Shown here: positions 31,489 through 41,542 of the stretch, one piece after another
Layout of the letters: the number at the start of each line of letters is the position of its first letter
How positions within the stretch are numbered: the first letter of the stretch is position 1
Assembly: GCA_903906135.1 (NCBI GenBank)
Contig: CAIVJE010000123.1
Coordinates: 33,656 to 97,655 of the forward strand
DNA length: 64,000 nt
Direction: 5' to 3'
From: an uncultured Verrucomicrobiota bacterium
GTDB lineage: Bacteria; Verrucomicrobiota; Verrucomicrobiia; Opitutales; Opitutaceae
Translations under genes and position numbers: made by a program
Notes under the pieces: generated by a model
Told to the model about the DNA's origin: nothing
Seen by the model: the letters and a program-made list of their open reading frames with translations, nothing else
Database searches by the model: none

Positions 31489-32739
31489 TTATTTAATTAA
31501 GGCCTGATACATCAGGATCTTAAATTTCTGATTGAGGCCAATATTACCCGCGGGGATCAGTTGGGTCATGAAAATCGCGACAATCTTTTCCTGGGGATCG
31601 ACCAGATATTGCGGGTGATAAGCACTTCCCCAACCGTAGGCTCCCGCACCGATGAGTTCACCTGAGAAGCCCAGATCATCGTTAACCCAAAAACCGAGGC
31701 CAAAGGCATGATGATCGCGGGCATATTTCGTACCGGTGTGATTCGCATGCATTAACTGGACCGTCTTCGGGCTGAGCAAACGAACCCCATCGAGCTCGCC
31801 TTCGTTCAGCAGCATCTGCAGAAAACGACCGTAATCAGTGATGGTAGATAGCAGGCCGGCCCCACCAGAAAAACATTTCCGTGGACCTTGCACGTAGTCA
31901 CTTTTTGCGGCGGTTTCCCTCAAGACGAGCTGCGCATTAATAATGCCGTAAACATTAGCTAAACGATCAGCTTTTTCTAGGGGTAAATAAAAACTCGTAT
32001 CTTTCATCTGCAAGGGTCCCGTAATCCGCTCAGCGATAAACCGGTCCAGCGGTAGTCCCGAGATAACTTCAACGAGGTAGCCCAGCACATCGGTCCCAAA
32101 GCCGTACTGCCACAGTTCGCCGGGCTGACCATGCAAAGGCAATTTCGCCAGTCGATTGATCGCGTCGCCAATTGGCTCATCGTGAGCCGTGAAATTCCAA
32201 CCATAAACATTAGCTTTTTTATAATCATCGACCGCCAAACCATCCCCATAGGTCAAACCTGCGGTGTGTCGCATGAGATCGCGGATCGTGATCGGTCGCA
32301 GCGCGGGCACGGTAACATATTTAAATTCCGGCGGTGAACCCGCTGGTGGTGGCACGGCCACCATCGAATGCGCAAAAGCCGGTAAATATTTTGCGATGGG
32401 GTCATTTAACATGAAATGCCCTTCCTCATACAACATCAGCGCCGCCACGGTCGTGATAGCCTTGCTCATGGAAGCGATCCGGAAAATTGCATCAGTTGGC
32501 ATCGCTTTCCCCTTCTCCATATCCTGCTGTCCGTAGGCCTTTAAATGGACCGTCTGACCATCACGAGCAATGAACATAACCGCCCCAGCTAATTGTTGGT
32601 GATTTATATTATCCTGAATAACGGCATCAAGCCGCCCCAGTCGCACGGGATCAAAACCGTGATTCAGCGGCGCGCCCCGAGCTGCGGAGAGCGAAACCCA
32701 AAACAAAAATCCCGTTAATAGAAAGCGATAAGAAAGCAT
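31489..32739 (-). CDS. serine hydrolase (class C beta-lactamase/esterase-like)
   Basis: SMSKAITTVAAL (SxxK), IRDLMRHTAGLTYG; signal peptide. Confidence 0.9.
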   Translation of the reverse strand: MLSYRFLLTGFLFWVSLSAARGAPLNHGFDPVRLGRLDAVIQDNINHQQLAGAVMFIARDGQTVHLKAYGQQDMEKGKAMPTDAIFRIASMSKAITTVAALMLYEEGHFMLNDPIAKYLPAFAHSMVAVPPPAGSPPEFKYVTVPALRPITIRDLMRHTAGLTYGDGLAVDDYKKANVYGWNFTAHDEPIGDAINRLAKLPLHGQPGELWQYGFGTDVLGYLVEVISGLPLDRFIAERITGPLQMKDTSFYLPLEKADRLANVYGIINAQLVLRETAAKSDYVQGPRKCFSGGAGLLSTITDYGRFLQMLLNEGELDGVRLLSPKTVQLMHANHTGTKYARDHHAFGLGFWVNDDLGFSGELIGAGAYGWGSAYHPQYLVDPQEKIVAIFMTQLIPAGNIGLNQKFKILMYQALIK

Positions 32740-32842
32740 GAAGAAATTCTCCCTTCGCTGCTCAGGCCTAGCAAATGCAAAACGAGTGAATCCGGCGAAG
32801 ATTTCGAGTTGTCGACTTAGTCGGCCTCCGCACAGTTAAATT

Positions 32843-34084
32843 ATGTCTATCGACACCGCCGACCTTCTCGCGCGCTTTTTGCGTTACGTCCAAATCGACA
32901 CGCGCAGCGATGAGCAATCGCCCACCACCCCCAGCACGCCGGGGCAATGGGACCTGCTCCGCCTGCTTCAGCAAGAGCTGCTCGCCATGGGGTTAACCGA
33001 CGTCCTGCTCACGGAACATGGCTACGTGCTCGCAACCCTCCCCGCGACTGTGCAAAAAAAAATCCCCACGATCGCTTGGTTTGCGCACGTCGACACGGCG
33101 ACTAATTTACCGAGCGCCGCCCAGCCGATGGTCCACCGCGCGTACGATGGCCGACCCCTCATTTTGCCCGATGATCCCACGCAAGTGCTGTCGATCGACA
33201 CCACGCCCTTTCTCCGCGCCGCGCTGGGCCACGATATTATCACCGCCAGCGGCACGACGCTTCTAGGCTCAGATGATAAATCGGGAATCGCGGTTATCAT
33301 GAGTGCCGTGCGCCATCTGCAGCAGCATCCCGAAATCCCCCATGGGCCCATTCGACTGTGCTTTAATCCTGATGAAGAAATCGCTCGCGGCGTGACCAAG
33401 CTCGACCTCGCTCAGCTCGGCGCCGTCTGTGGGTACACACTGGACGGATCTTCGCCGGGCGAAATTGAATTTGAATCTTTCAGCGCCGATGCCGCCGTCC
33501 TGGAAATTCAGGGCGTAGCAGCTCATCCGGGTTGGGCCCAGGGCGTCATGGTAAATGCGCTGCGTCTCGCCGGCCGCTTTTTGGCGGCATTACCACCCGA
33601 ACAGTCACCCGAACACACCGCGGGCCGTGCGGGCTTCATTCATCCCGTCGAATGCAGCGGGAGCTCGGAGCACGCGAAAGTTCGGCTCATCCTGCGCGAC
33701 TTCGAACTCGCGGGGCTCGCGGCGCAGCGCGCGCTGCTCGAAAATATTACGGCCGCACTCCGCCTCGCCGAACCTCAAGCCCGCTTCACGCTCACGTTTA
33801 CCGAACAATATCGCAATATGCGCTACTGGTTGGAGCAAGATTTGCGACCAGTAGAATACGCGCGAGAGGCCATTCGGCGCGCCGGCCTCACGCCGCATTC
33901 CTCTCCCATCCGCGGGGGTACCGATGGATCCAGCCTCACCCAGCGCGGCCTCCCCACGCCTAATATTTTCTGCGGAATGCATGAAGTGCATAGCCCCCGC
34001 GAGTGGGTCAGCTTGCAAGACATGGCAAAAGCCGTTGAAACTCTCATCCATCTCGCCCAAGTCTGGGCGGAGCCTTCCGTATGA
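32843..34084 (+). CDS. pepT: peptidase T
   Basis: FLRYVQIDTRSDEQSPTTPSTPGQWDL, FAHVDTA, GSDDKSGIAVIM, FNPDEEI, GGTDGSSLTQRGLPTPNIF. Confidence 0.95.
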   Translation: MSIDTADLLARFLRYVQIDTRSDEQSPTTPSTPGQWDLLRLLQQELLAMGLTDVLLTEHGYVLATLPATVQKKIPTIAWFAHVDTATNLPSAAQPMVHRAYDGRPLILPDDPTQVLSIDTTPFLRAALGHDIITASGTTLLGSDDKSGIAVIMSAVRHLQQHPEIPHGPIRLCFNPDEEIARGVTKLDLAQLGAVCGYTLDGSSPGEIEFESFSADAAVLEIQGVAAHPGWAQGVMVNALRLAGRFLAALPPEQSPEHTAGRAGFIHPVECSGSSEHAKVRLILRDFELAGLAAQRALLENITAALRLAEPQARFTLTFTEQYRNMRYWLEQDLRPVEYAREAIRRAGLTPHSSPIRGGTDGSSLTQRGLPTPNIFCGMHEVHSPREWVSLQDMAKAVETLIHLAQVWAEPSV

Positions 34085-34524
34085 AAATTGCCGCAACTCG
34101 ATCCCTCCTAGGCTTTTTATTTATCCTAAGCCTACTGCTGAGTGGCTGCGCCTCATACGACGCCCGCATCGAAAAAGGTCACGACCTCGCCCACTCGCAG
34201 CGGTTTTTTATTATCCACAATCCAAGTGACAACCACGGGCTCGATCACCAAATCGCGGCCGCGCTGCAGGCGCGCGGCCTAAAAGTTGAAATCGGCCCGC
34301 TTACGATGATGCCGGAGGAGACCCAGGCGGTAATTGTTTACCAAGATCGTTGGGGCTGGGATTTCGGTGAGCACCTCGTTTACCTCCAGATCGACGCCCG
34401 CGAGCCGCAAAAATCACAAGCTTTTGCCTCCGCCAGTCTAGCCACCACCATCCCCTTGCGAGAGTCATCGGCGGTCTCAGTTAACCGATTAATTGATCTC
34501 TTATTTACGCGGAAGAAATCCTAA
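34081..34524 (+). CDS. hypothetical lipoprotein
   Basis: MKIAATRSLLGFLFILSLLLSGCASYDAR; overlaps pepT stop by 4 nt. Confidence 0.8.
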   Translation: MKIAATRSLLGFLFILSLLLSGCASYDARIEKGHDLAHSQRFFIIHNPSDNHGLDHQIAAALQARGLKVEIGPLTMMPEETQAVIVYQDRWGWDFGEHLVYLQIDAREPQKSQAFASASLATTIPLRESSAVSVNRLIDLLFTRKKS

Positions 34525-34598
34525 ATTAATCAGTCGGCCGTTATCGCTCACGGGGTGAATAAGCCAAACGCTCACCAGGCGTCGGCGCAGATCAACTA

Positions 34599-35165
34599 TT
34601 ACGCAAATACGGCGGCCCGCTCCACGGCGGTCAACTCGCGCCATTGACCCGCGGGCAAATCGCCAAGCGAAAATTCGCCCATACGGCGACGCATTAAGCG
34701 CAAGGTCGGATGACCGATCGCGGCTGTCATGTGCCGAACCTGTCGATTTTTTCCCTCGATCAACTCCAGCGTGAGCCAGCAATCGGGAATGGTTTTACGC
34801 ACTCGGATGGGCGGATCTCGAGGCAAGATGGCGGGGACAGGTTCCAGCCGACGGATCGCGCACGGCCGAGTCGTATAGTCACCGATCTTCACGCCACGCG
34901 AGAGTTGCGCCAGCGCTTCAGCAGTCGGTATGCCTTCGACCTGCACCCAATATTCGCGCCGGTGCCCAGCGTCAGGATCAAGCAAACGAGAGTTGAGACC
35001 TAATTCATCCGAAAAAAGCAAAAGACCTTCCGAATCAGCATCGAGCCGGCCGAGGGCGTAGACCTTGGGCGGCAGCTTGAATTCAGCGAGGGTGCGCCAA
35101 CGCGAGCCCGGTTCAGGGGTGAACTGCGAAAGAACGCCGTAGGGCTTATGCAGGACAATTAACAC
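34599..35165 (-). CDS. RluE/RsuA-type rRNA pseudouridine synthase
   Basis: LHKPYGVLSQF, ALGRLDADSEGLLLFSDEL, EGKNRQVRHM. Confidence 0.92.
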   Translation of the reverse strand: MLIVLHKPYGVLSQFTPEPGSRWRTLAEFKLPPKVYALGRLDADSEGLLLFSDELGLNSRLLDPDAGHRREYWVQVEGIPTAEALAQLSRGVKIGDYTTRPCAIRRLEPVPAILPRDPPIRVRKTIPDCWLTLELIEGKNRQVRHMTAAIGHPTLRLMRRRMGEFSLGDLPAGQWRELTAVERAAVFA

Positions 35166-35179
35166 GAGCTAAAATGAGC

Positions 35180-35824
35180 TTATGGTGCTAAAGGTAACAC
35201 GTAACAAAATACCGCTACCCAATGGCAAGCGCTGCCGCCGAGAACGAAGAGGTGCCAGATCGCATGATGATAGGGCAAACGCTTCCAGAGGTAAAAAATT
35301 GTGCCCCCCGTATAGCAGAGTCCTCCCGCCAGCAGGAGTTCCAATCCAGCGCCGGGTAGCGCCGCCCGCAGCGGTTTAAGGGCGATCATCACGAGCCAAC
35401 CCATGCCGATATAAATCAGGGTGGAAACGAGGCGAAAGCGTCCGGCGAACCAAAATTTCAGCACGATCCCCGCCATCGCCAATCCCCAGACGACCCCAAA
35501 TAAACTCCAGCCCCAAGGCCCGCGTAACGTCACCAATAAGAAAGGCGTATAAGTCCCTGCAATGAGCAGAAAAATGGCCGCGTGATCAAATTTCTGCAGC
35601 AACTGTTTGGTCCGCGAATTCTGAAAACTGTGATAGAGCGTTGAGGTCGTGTAGAGCAGCACGAGAGTACTGCCGAAAACAGATGCACTCACGACATGCC
35701 AAACCGTCCCAACCCGCACGGAAGCAATTACGATGAGCACTAGGCCTAAAATACTAAAAACCAAACCCAGTCCGTGCGTAATACTGTTAGCCCGCTCTTC
35801 GTTGGCCGTATAAGATGCCGACAT
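35180..35824 (-). CDS. hemolysin III family membrane protein
   Basis: NEERANSITHGLG, LYHSF, HxxD-type FDHAAIFLLIAGTYTPF, HAIWHLFVLGGSACHW. Confidence 0.93.
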   Translation of the reverse strand: MSASYTANEERANSITHGLGLVFSILGLVLIVIASVRVGTVWHVVSASVFGSTLVLLYTTSTLYHSFQNSRTKQLLQKFDHAAIFLLIAGTYTPFLLVTLRGPWGWSLFGVVWGLAMAGIVLKFWFAGRFRLVSTLIYIGMGWLVMIALKPLRAALPGAGLELLLAGGLCYTGGTIFYLWKRLPYHHAIWHLFVLGGSACHWVAVFCYVLPLAP

Positions 35825-36149
35825 TAATTGAGTTGGGCAGATACCCGCCGCCTAGCGAGCGAAAATCGCACTGAGAATATGAGCGGCTAAGTGGGGCAAT
35901 CCAGTGGCTTACCCCACTTTCTAAGTTTCATGAAATTTAAACGGCGATCGAGCGCCCCCTCTTATTGCACCTAACTGTCCCGATATATATAGGATCTTTA
36001 TAAGGAAAAGTTACAGTCATGAAACTTCGAACTCCAATCATAAAACAAGCGAGGGTGCAGGCTTGACTCAGCTATATGGGAGGCGTTCGCTGGATTAAAC
36101 CTGTCTTGGGCTTTCCGCCTGAGAATTATACACCAACTGCATTAATACC

Positions 36150-39100
36150 ATGCAACGATCGCTCATTAAATCGCTAGTTTTTGCAGTGATCACAGCTCTG
36201 ACTGTGACACTTTCGCCTAACGCCTACGCCCAGGCTATCACTACGGCGGCCATCACTGGCACGGTCAGCAGCAAAGCTGGCCAGCCCATCGCAGGGGCCA
36301 GCGTCACTATTGTGCATGAACCTTCGGGCACAAAAGCCGCTACCACCACCCGTGCGAACGGCCAATACAACGTCTCCGGTCTTCGCGTCGGCGGTCCCTA
36401 TACCGTCACCGTAGCAGCCACGGGGCTCAATCCTGAGTCGAATAGCGATGTGTACCTGGATCTCAGCGACACCGCGTCACTCAATTACACGTTGGGCTCT
36501 GAGGTTATCGAATTAGAAAAAGTAACCATCACGGCCAGCCGCGACGGTATTTTTGACACCGGCAAAATCAGCACGGGCACCACGCTGAGTAATCGTGAAA
36601 TTGAAAATGTCGCGACCGTGCGGCGCAATATTCAAGATATCGCCGTCCTCGACTCGCGCCTTGCCCTCATGTCGCTCGACCAAGGCGGTCAGCTCAGCGC
36701 CCAAGGCCAAAATTTCCGCTTCAATTCCTTCACCGTCGATGGGGTGCAAGCGATCGATCCCTTCGGCTTAAACAGCAACGGCTTCTCCTCCCTGCGCAGC
36801 CCCATTCCGATGGAAGCGATCCAAAGCTTTAGCGTCGATCTGGCTCCTTACGATGTCCGCCGCGCCGGAGCGACCGGAGCTTATCTCAATGCCGTCATTA
36901 AATCGGGCACCAATGATTTCCATGGCGTGCTTTATTACGAAAAAACCAATGAGGGTTTGCGCGCCAAAAATCCAATCACCTCTGTCAAAGAGGCGTTTGA
37001 TGAACGCACGTTCGGCTTCGCAGTCGGCGGCCCACTCATTAAAAACAAACTCTTCTTCTTCATCGATTATGATGATTTCCAACGCAAGACCGTCGCCCCC
37101 CAGGCCAACTATATTCCTGACGCGACCCAGTTAACCGCCGTTATCGCTAAGGCCACCGCGCTCGGTTACGATGCCGGCAACCTGACCGCCGGCGAGAACA
37201 TCACCAAGCAGAAGACAACCATTGGTAAATTAGATTGGAATATTTCCAACCAACACCGCGCCACCTTCACGTATCGTAAAAATGAAGGCCAAGACGTCGT
37301 GTTCGGCCAATATACGGGCGGCAATACCACTTCCTTGAGCAATTTCTGGTATGCCCAACCTCGTATCACCAACAGCTACACGGGCCAAGTATTTAGCCAA
37401 TGGAGCTCAGACTTCCGCACGGAAGCCACCGCCTCCTACACGGAGTACAACGGCTCTCCAGCTAACAACGGTAAAGCCTTCCCCCAGGTTCAAATTCAAG
37501 GCCTCAGCGGCACCCGTCTCGATAATGGTCTCTCGATTACGAACGGGACCATTTTCCTCGGGACCGAATCATCCCGTCAGTTGAACCAAATTATCACCAA
37601 AGAATCTTTGGGCCGCTTCTCTGGCGACTATTCTGTTGGCAACCACACGATCACAGCAGGCTTAGAAGACGTCGCGACCAAATACAGCAATGCCTTCGTT
37701 CAATACACGAATGGCTACTATATCTTCCCGACCCTCGCCGCTTGGCAAGCCGGCACGCCCGTCACAGGCTACACGCTGCAAAAAGCCAACACGGGATTCA
37801 CGATCAACGATGCGATCGCCCGCTGGAGCTATGACGCCTACGCCTTGTTTATTCAAGACAGCTGGAAACCCAGCAAGCAGCTGACCTTAGTCGCCGGCCT
37901 GCGCTATGATTATCCTTATATTCCAGACGGCCCAGCTGCCGCCACCGGCTTTGCTACTGCCGGATTCACCCGCGCTGATGGTGTCACCGGTGTTACCCAA
38001 AACAATACGACGAACAGCGGCAATGCGACGCTCGCGCCTCGCATCGGTTTTGCCTATTCGTTAAAAACGCAGCGCAAGACGCAAATCCGCGGCGGCTTGG
38101 GTCTCTTCCAAGGCAAAAATCCGGCGGTCTGGATCTCCAATGCCTATTCGAATGCCGGTGCCACCGGTGCGGTCGGTGTTTTCAACACAGCCGGTATTCC
38201 CAGCTTCTCCTTTGTGGCTGATCCTAACGCCCAAGTCCCTCCCGCCGGCAACCCACCTGCCCCTGCGATCAACATCACCGATCCTAGCTTTAAGCAGCCC
38301 GCCTCTTGGAAAAGCAATTTGGCGATCGATCACCAGTTACCCTTCGGTGGTCTGACCTTCACGGCGGAACTCTCGTTCATTCAAACAGCCCAAGCCCTGC
38401 AATACGAGTTCCTGAACTATCAGGTCGCCACCACGGGACCTACCACCCTGCCTGATGGCCGTATCCGTTATGCTGGGGCTCCCACCAGTGGCAGCACGGC
38501 CGCCACCCAAGGTAAACGTCGTAACACCGCCTTTGCGGATGTGTATTATATGACCAATTCAAATAAAGGTCAGTATAATGGCGCGACGGTGCAGATCTCC
38601 CGCCCGATGAAGAATCATTGGAGCTGGTCGGCGTCATACACCCGCAGCAATGCCACTGAAGTTGCGCCCGTAACCTCCTCGGTCGCTGGTTCTAACTATG
38701 GCGCTCGGGCCGTGTTTAACCCGAACGAAAACGTCGCCTCGATCTCGAACACCAATGTTAAAGATCGCGTCGTCATTTCACTCGCCCGCGAATTTGAATT
38801 CATCAAGCAATTCAAAACCACCATCGCCGCCGTCTATCAGGGTCGCACCGGACACGCCTATTCATGGGTCTTCGCGGGTGACGCTAACGGCGACGGATTC
38901 ACGTTCCAAGACTTGCTCTATGTGCCGACTGGCCCTTCCGATGCTAAAGTCACCTGGGCGAGCACGACTGAACGCGATGCCTTCTTCACCTTTGTCAATT
39001 CGTCGACTCTCGCTAAATACGCGGGCACCAACCCTGGCCGCAATAGCGAGGTCTCGCCTTGGCAACAGACGATCGACTTGAAGTTCATTCAGCAGATCCC

Positions 39101-39368
39101 GCTCCACGGCAAAACCCGCGCTGAGCTCTATTTGAATGTGCTCAATTTCTGGCAATTGATCGATAAGAACTGGGGCATCCAAGAGGAAGTTCCCTTCTCT
39201 TATAAACGCGCGGTCGCGGGTGCTACCTATAATGCCGCTGGCAATGGCGGCCTCGGTTCCTGGGCTTATACCTTCACCAGCAACACGCTTAACACCGTGC
39301 CGATGACGGTGAACGACACGCCGATCTCTCGCTGGCAAGCCCAAGCCGGCATTCGTCTGCGCTTCTAA
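36150..39368 (+). CDS. TonB-dependent receptor with carboxypeptidase-regulatory-like N-terminal domain (Oar-like)
   Basis: Signal peptide; GTVSSKAGQPIAGASVTIVHEPSGTKAATTTRANGQYNVSGLRVGGPYTV; plug and beta-barrel, C-terminal aromatic RLRF. Confidence 0.9.
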   Translation: MQRSLIKSLVFAVITALTVTLSPNAYAQAITTAAITGTVSSKAGQPIAGASVTIVHEPSGTKAATTTRANGQYNVSGLRVGGPYTVTVAATGLNPESNSDVYLDLSDTASLNYTLGSEVIELEKVTITASRDGIFDTGKISTGTTLSNREIENVATVRRNIQDIAVLDSRLALMSLDQGGQLSAQGQNFRFNSFTVDGVQAIDPFGLNSNGFSSLRSPIPMEAIQSFSVDLAPYDVRRAGATGAYLNAVIKSGTNDFHGVLYYEKTNEGLRAKNPITSVKEAFDERTFGFAVGGPLIKNKLFFFIDYDDFQRKTVAPQANYIPDATQLTAVIAKATALGYDAGNLTAGENITKQKTTIGKLDWNISNQHRATFTYRKNEGQDVVFGQYTGGNTTSLSNFWYAQPRITNSYTGQVFSQWSSDFRTEATASYTEYNGSPANNGKAFPQVQIQGLSGTRLDNGLSITNGTIFLGTESSRQLNQIITKESLGRFSGDYSVGNHTITAGLEDVATKYSNAFVQYTNGYYIFPTLAAWQAGTPVTGYTLQKANTGFTINDAIARWSYDAYALFIQDSWKPSKQLTLVAGLRYDYPYIPDGPAAATGFATAGFTRADGVTGVTQNNTTNSGNATLAPRIGFAYSLKTQRKTQIRGGLGLFQGKNPAVWISNAYSNAGATGAVGVFNTAGIPSFSFVADPNAQVPPAGNPPAPAINITDPSFKQPASWKSNLAIDHQLPFGGLTFTAELSFIQTAQALQYEFLNYQVATTGPTTLPDGRIRYAGAPTSGSTAATQGKRRNTAFADVYYMTNSNKGQYNGATVQISRPMKNHWSWSASYTRSNATEVAPVTSSVAGSNYGARAVFNPNENVASISNTNVKDRVVISLAREFEFIKQFKTTIAAVYQGRTGHAYSWVFAGDANGDGFTFQDLLYVPTGPSDAKVTWASTTERDAFFTFVNSSTLAKYAGTNPGRNSEVSPWQQTIDLKFIQQIPLHGKTRAELYLNVLNFWQLIDKNWGIQEEVPFSYKRAVAGATYNAAGNGGLGSWAYTFTSNTLNTVPMTVNDTPISRWQAQAGIRLRF

Positions 39369-39385
39369 TTCCAACCTTTTACTTC

Positions 39386-39417
39386 AAGGCGGCTGCGGCA
39401 ACGCAGCCGCCTTTTTT
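39386..39417 (+). terminator. Rho-independent terminator of the TonB-dependent receptor gene
   Basis: AAGGCGGCTGCG GCAA CGCAGCCGCC TTTTTT. Confidence 0.92.
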
Positions 39418-39543
39418 ATGCCTGCTTAGGTGGGGGCCAAGGCCCTTCCAGAATGAGGCGACCGCAAGCGCCCCTCGCTTAATCACGAGGCGGCAATGAT
39501 CAGACGATCACATCCGGTTGCAGGCAGTCTTATCGGCTTAATC

Positions 39544-41520
39544 TTACGGCCGCTGCAGCCGCTCACGATGCTCGCGGGCGGCCGTAAAGTCAGGGGCGAG
39601 CCGCAGCGCGGCTTCATCCTGCGCGATCGCCTCAAGGACTCGACCAACTCGCTCGAGCGCGATCGCGAAATTATGGTGCGCTTGGGCTGAATTTGTTAGC
39701 TGGCGCAAGGCCGCCTCATAATGCGGGATAGCTTCAGCAGGGCGGCCTAGCCGCACTAAGACCAAAGCGAGATTATGGTGCGCCTCAGGATAATTGGGGT
39801 CGCGCTCTAAAGCCTGCCGATAAGCCACCGCTGACTCCGCTACTTGATCAAGATCGAAGAGCGCATTGCCTAATTGATAATACAGCGTGGCACTCATGCG
39901 GCCTGAATCATGAGCGAGGATTGCGGCAAAAAGATCTCGCGCCTCGGTTGATCGCCCGCTTTGCGCTAAAGCGAGCCCGAGGTTGAACTGAATCGCTTCA
40001 TCCGCTGGCTTCAAACGCCGCGCCTCTTGATAGTGAATAATCGCTTCTGCCCTGCGGTCCAAACGAAGCAACACACTGGCATAATCACTTTGCGCATCAG
40101 CGTAATCTGGCCGCAGGCGTAGCCCTTGTTCATAGCATTCGGCCGCCTCCGCCCAACGTTGCTGACCGACTAAGTAATGCGCTAAACTAGCGTACGCACG
40201 GGCATTGACGGGCTGCTTAACTAACAGATCACGCCAGAGCCTTTCCTCGTCGCCATAGATTTGATTACGCTGATCAGTGGTCACTCCAAGGGTGATGGCA
40301 ACGAGCAGCACGACCAAAATACGTCCACGACGCAGCAAGCGCAGCCCAATTACCATCAGTAACATCAGGACCGCCACGAGCGGTAGATACATGCGATGCT
40401 CTGCCATCGGCTGCGTGGTCAGCGGGATGAAACTCGAGCTCGGCGCCAAGATCACAAAAAACCAGGCACCCACAAAACCTAAAACTGGGCGCCGCCACAG
40501 CGCCACCAAAGTCCCGAGCAGTAAGCTAACGACAATCATGCCCTGCCACCACACTTCGCGCCAGCCGTGCACCATATCGGGGCCATAATCCAACACCAAC
40601 GGATGCGGCCAGAGCGATAAACGCAGGAAAATGACCACCGCCCGGCATTGCGTCAGTAAATATTCCCACCCACTCACCCCGAGCCCGAAACCAACGATCC
40701 CATCTCGCTGATTATTTCCCAACATCAGCCAAGCGAGGAGAGCCCAGGTCGCGGCCAACGAGAGATAAAATCTACTACGCTGCTTTAGCGCCGACGAAAA
40801 ACTGCCGGCCACAAAGGTACGATCATAGAGCAAAACCATGAAGGGAGCCGTCGCCATAATCTCCTTACTGGCCATGCCCGACAGGCAACTCGCCACAGCG
40901 ACTCCTGCCCAAAAAATAGCTGTCCCCCTTTCGCCGCCCCCGGCGGGCTCAGCCGAAGTGGCTGAACGAATAAATCCATAAAGCGTCAGCAGGTAAAATA
41001 ATCCTCCCATGATTTCATTGCGCTGCACCACGCAGACCACCGACTCGGTTAGCAGCGGATGCACGGACCACCACAGGGCAACACCCCCCGCGAGGCTCTC
41101 CGCATGTACTCGATAATATGCCGGCACCACCGGCCGACAGAGGGTTCGCCGCAAGACGCCCCAGAGCGTCAAACTCGTCAGCCCATGCAGCAGCAGATTC
41201 AGCATATGGTACCCCGGCACCGCTAGTCCACCCCACGCATAATTAATCGCTAACGATAAGTTCACCAGCGGCCGACCCGTCACCCCGGCGCCTTCTAAGG
41301 GTGGCTGCAACGCCCCCGGCAACGCCCACAATTGTCGTATCGTTTGGTTACGTAAAATAGCCGGTCCATCATCAAACAAAAACGGCACCCGCAAGCTGTT
41401 ATGATAAGCCAGCGCCACTGCGGTTAAAATCAGTCCCCCGATCACCCCACGCGAATGACGATCAAAGAACTGGATAAGTCGTGCCATCTTCATAACCCGC
41501 GACCAAAAAAACTTGCCCAA
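39544..41520 (-). CDS. TMTC-like multi-TM protein with C-terminal TPR repeats (paralog 1)
   Basis: N-terminal hydrophobic domain with PFLFDDGPAIL; SKEIMATAPFMVLLYD; multiple TPR units (YEQGLRLRPDYADAQSDYA...). Confidence 0.85.
   Translation of the reverse strand: MGKFFWSRVMKMARLIQFFDRHSRGVIGGLILTAVALAYHNSLRVPFLFDDGPAILRNQTIRQLWALPGALQPPLEGAGVTGRPLVNLSLAINYAWGGLAVPGYHMLNLLLHGLTSLTLWGVLRRTLCRPVVPAYYRVHAESLAGGVALWWSVHPLLTESVVCVVQRNEIMGGLFYLLTLYGFIRSATSAEPAGGGERGTAIFWAGVAVASCLSGMASKEIMATAPFMVLLYDRTFVAGSFSSALKQRSRFYLSLAATWALLAWLMLGNNQRDGIVGFGLGVSGWEYLLTQCRAVVIFLRLSLWPHPLVLDYGPDMVHGWREVWWQGMIVVSLLLGTLVALWRRPVLGFVGAWFFVILAPSSSFIPLTTQPMAEHRMYLPLVAVLMLLMVIGLRLLRRGRILVVLLVAITLGVTTDQRNQIYGDEERLWRDLLVKQPVNARAYASLAHYLVGQQRWAEAAECYEQGLRLRPDYADAQSDYASVLLRLDRRAEAIIHYQEARRLKPADEAIQFNLGLALAQSGRSTEARDLFAAILAHDSGRMSATLYYQLGNALFDLDQVAESAVAYRQALERDPNYPEAHHNLALVLVRLGRPAEAIPHYEAALRQLTNSAQAHHNFAIALERVGRVLEAIAQDEAALRLAPDFTAAREHRERLQRP
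40370..41345. repeat. Direct repeat copy A (within TMTC-like paralog 1)
   Basis: High nucleotide identity with 44405-45380 at a constant offset of 4035 bp at the anchor points checked. Confidence 0.85.
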
Positions 41521-41542
41521 TCAAGAGGGGATAAAATCATTT

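Noticed and set aside
39418-39543. GCCTGC...GCAGGC flanks (about 105 nt apart) suggesting a small RNA or attC-like element
   Set aside because: Internal pairing is weak and no recombinase or cassette context exists; probably chance.
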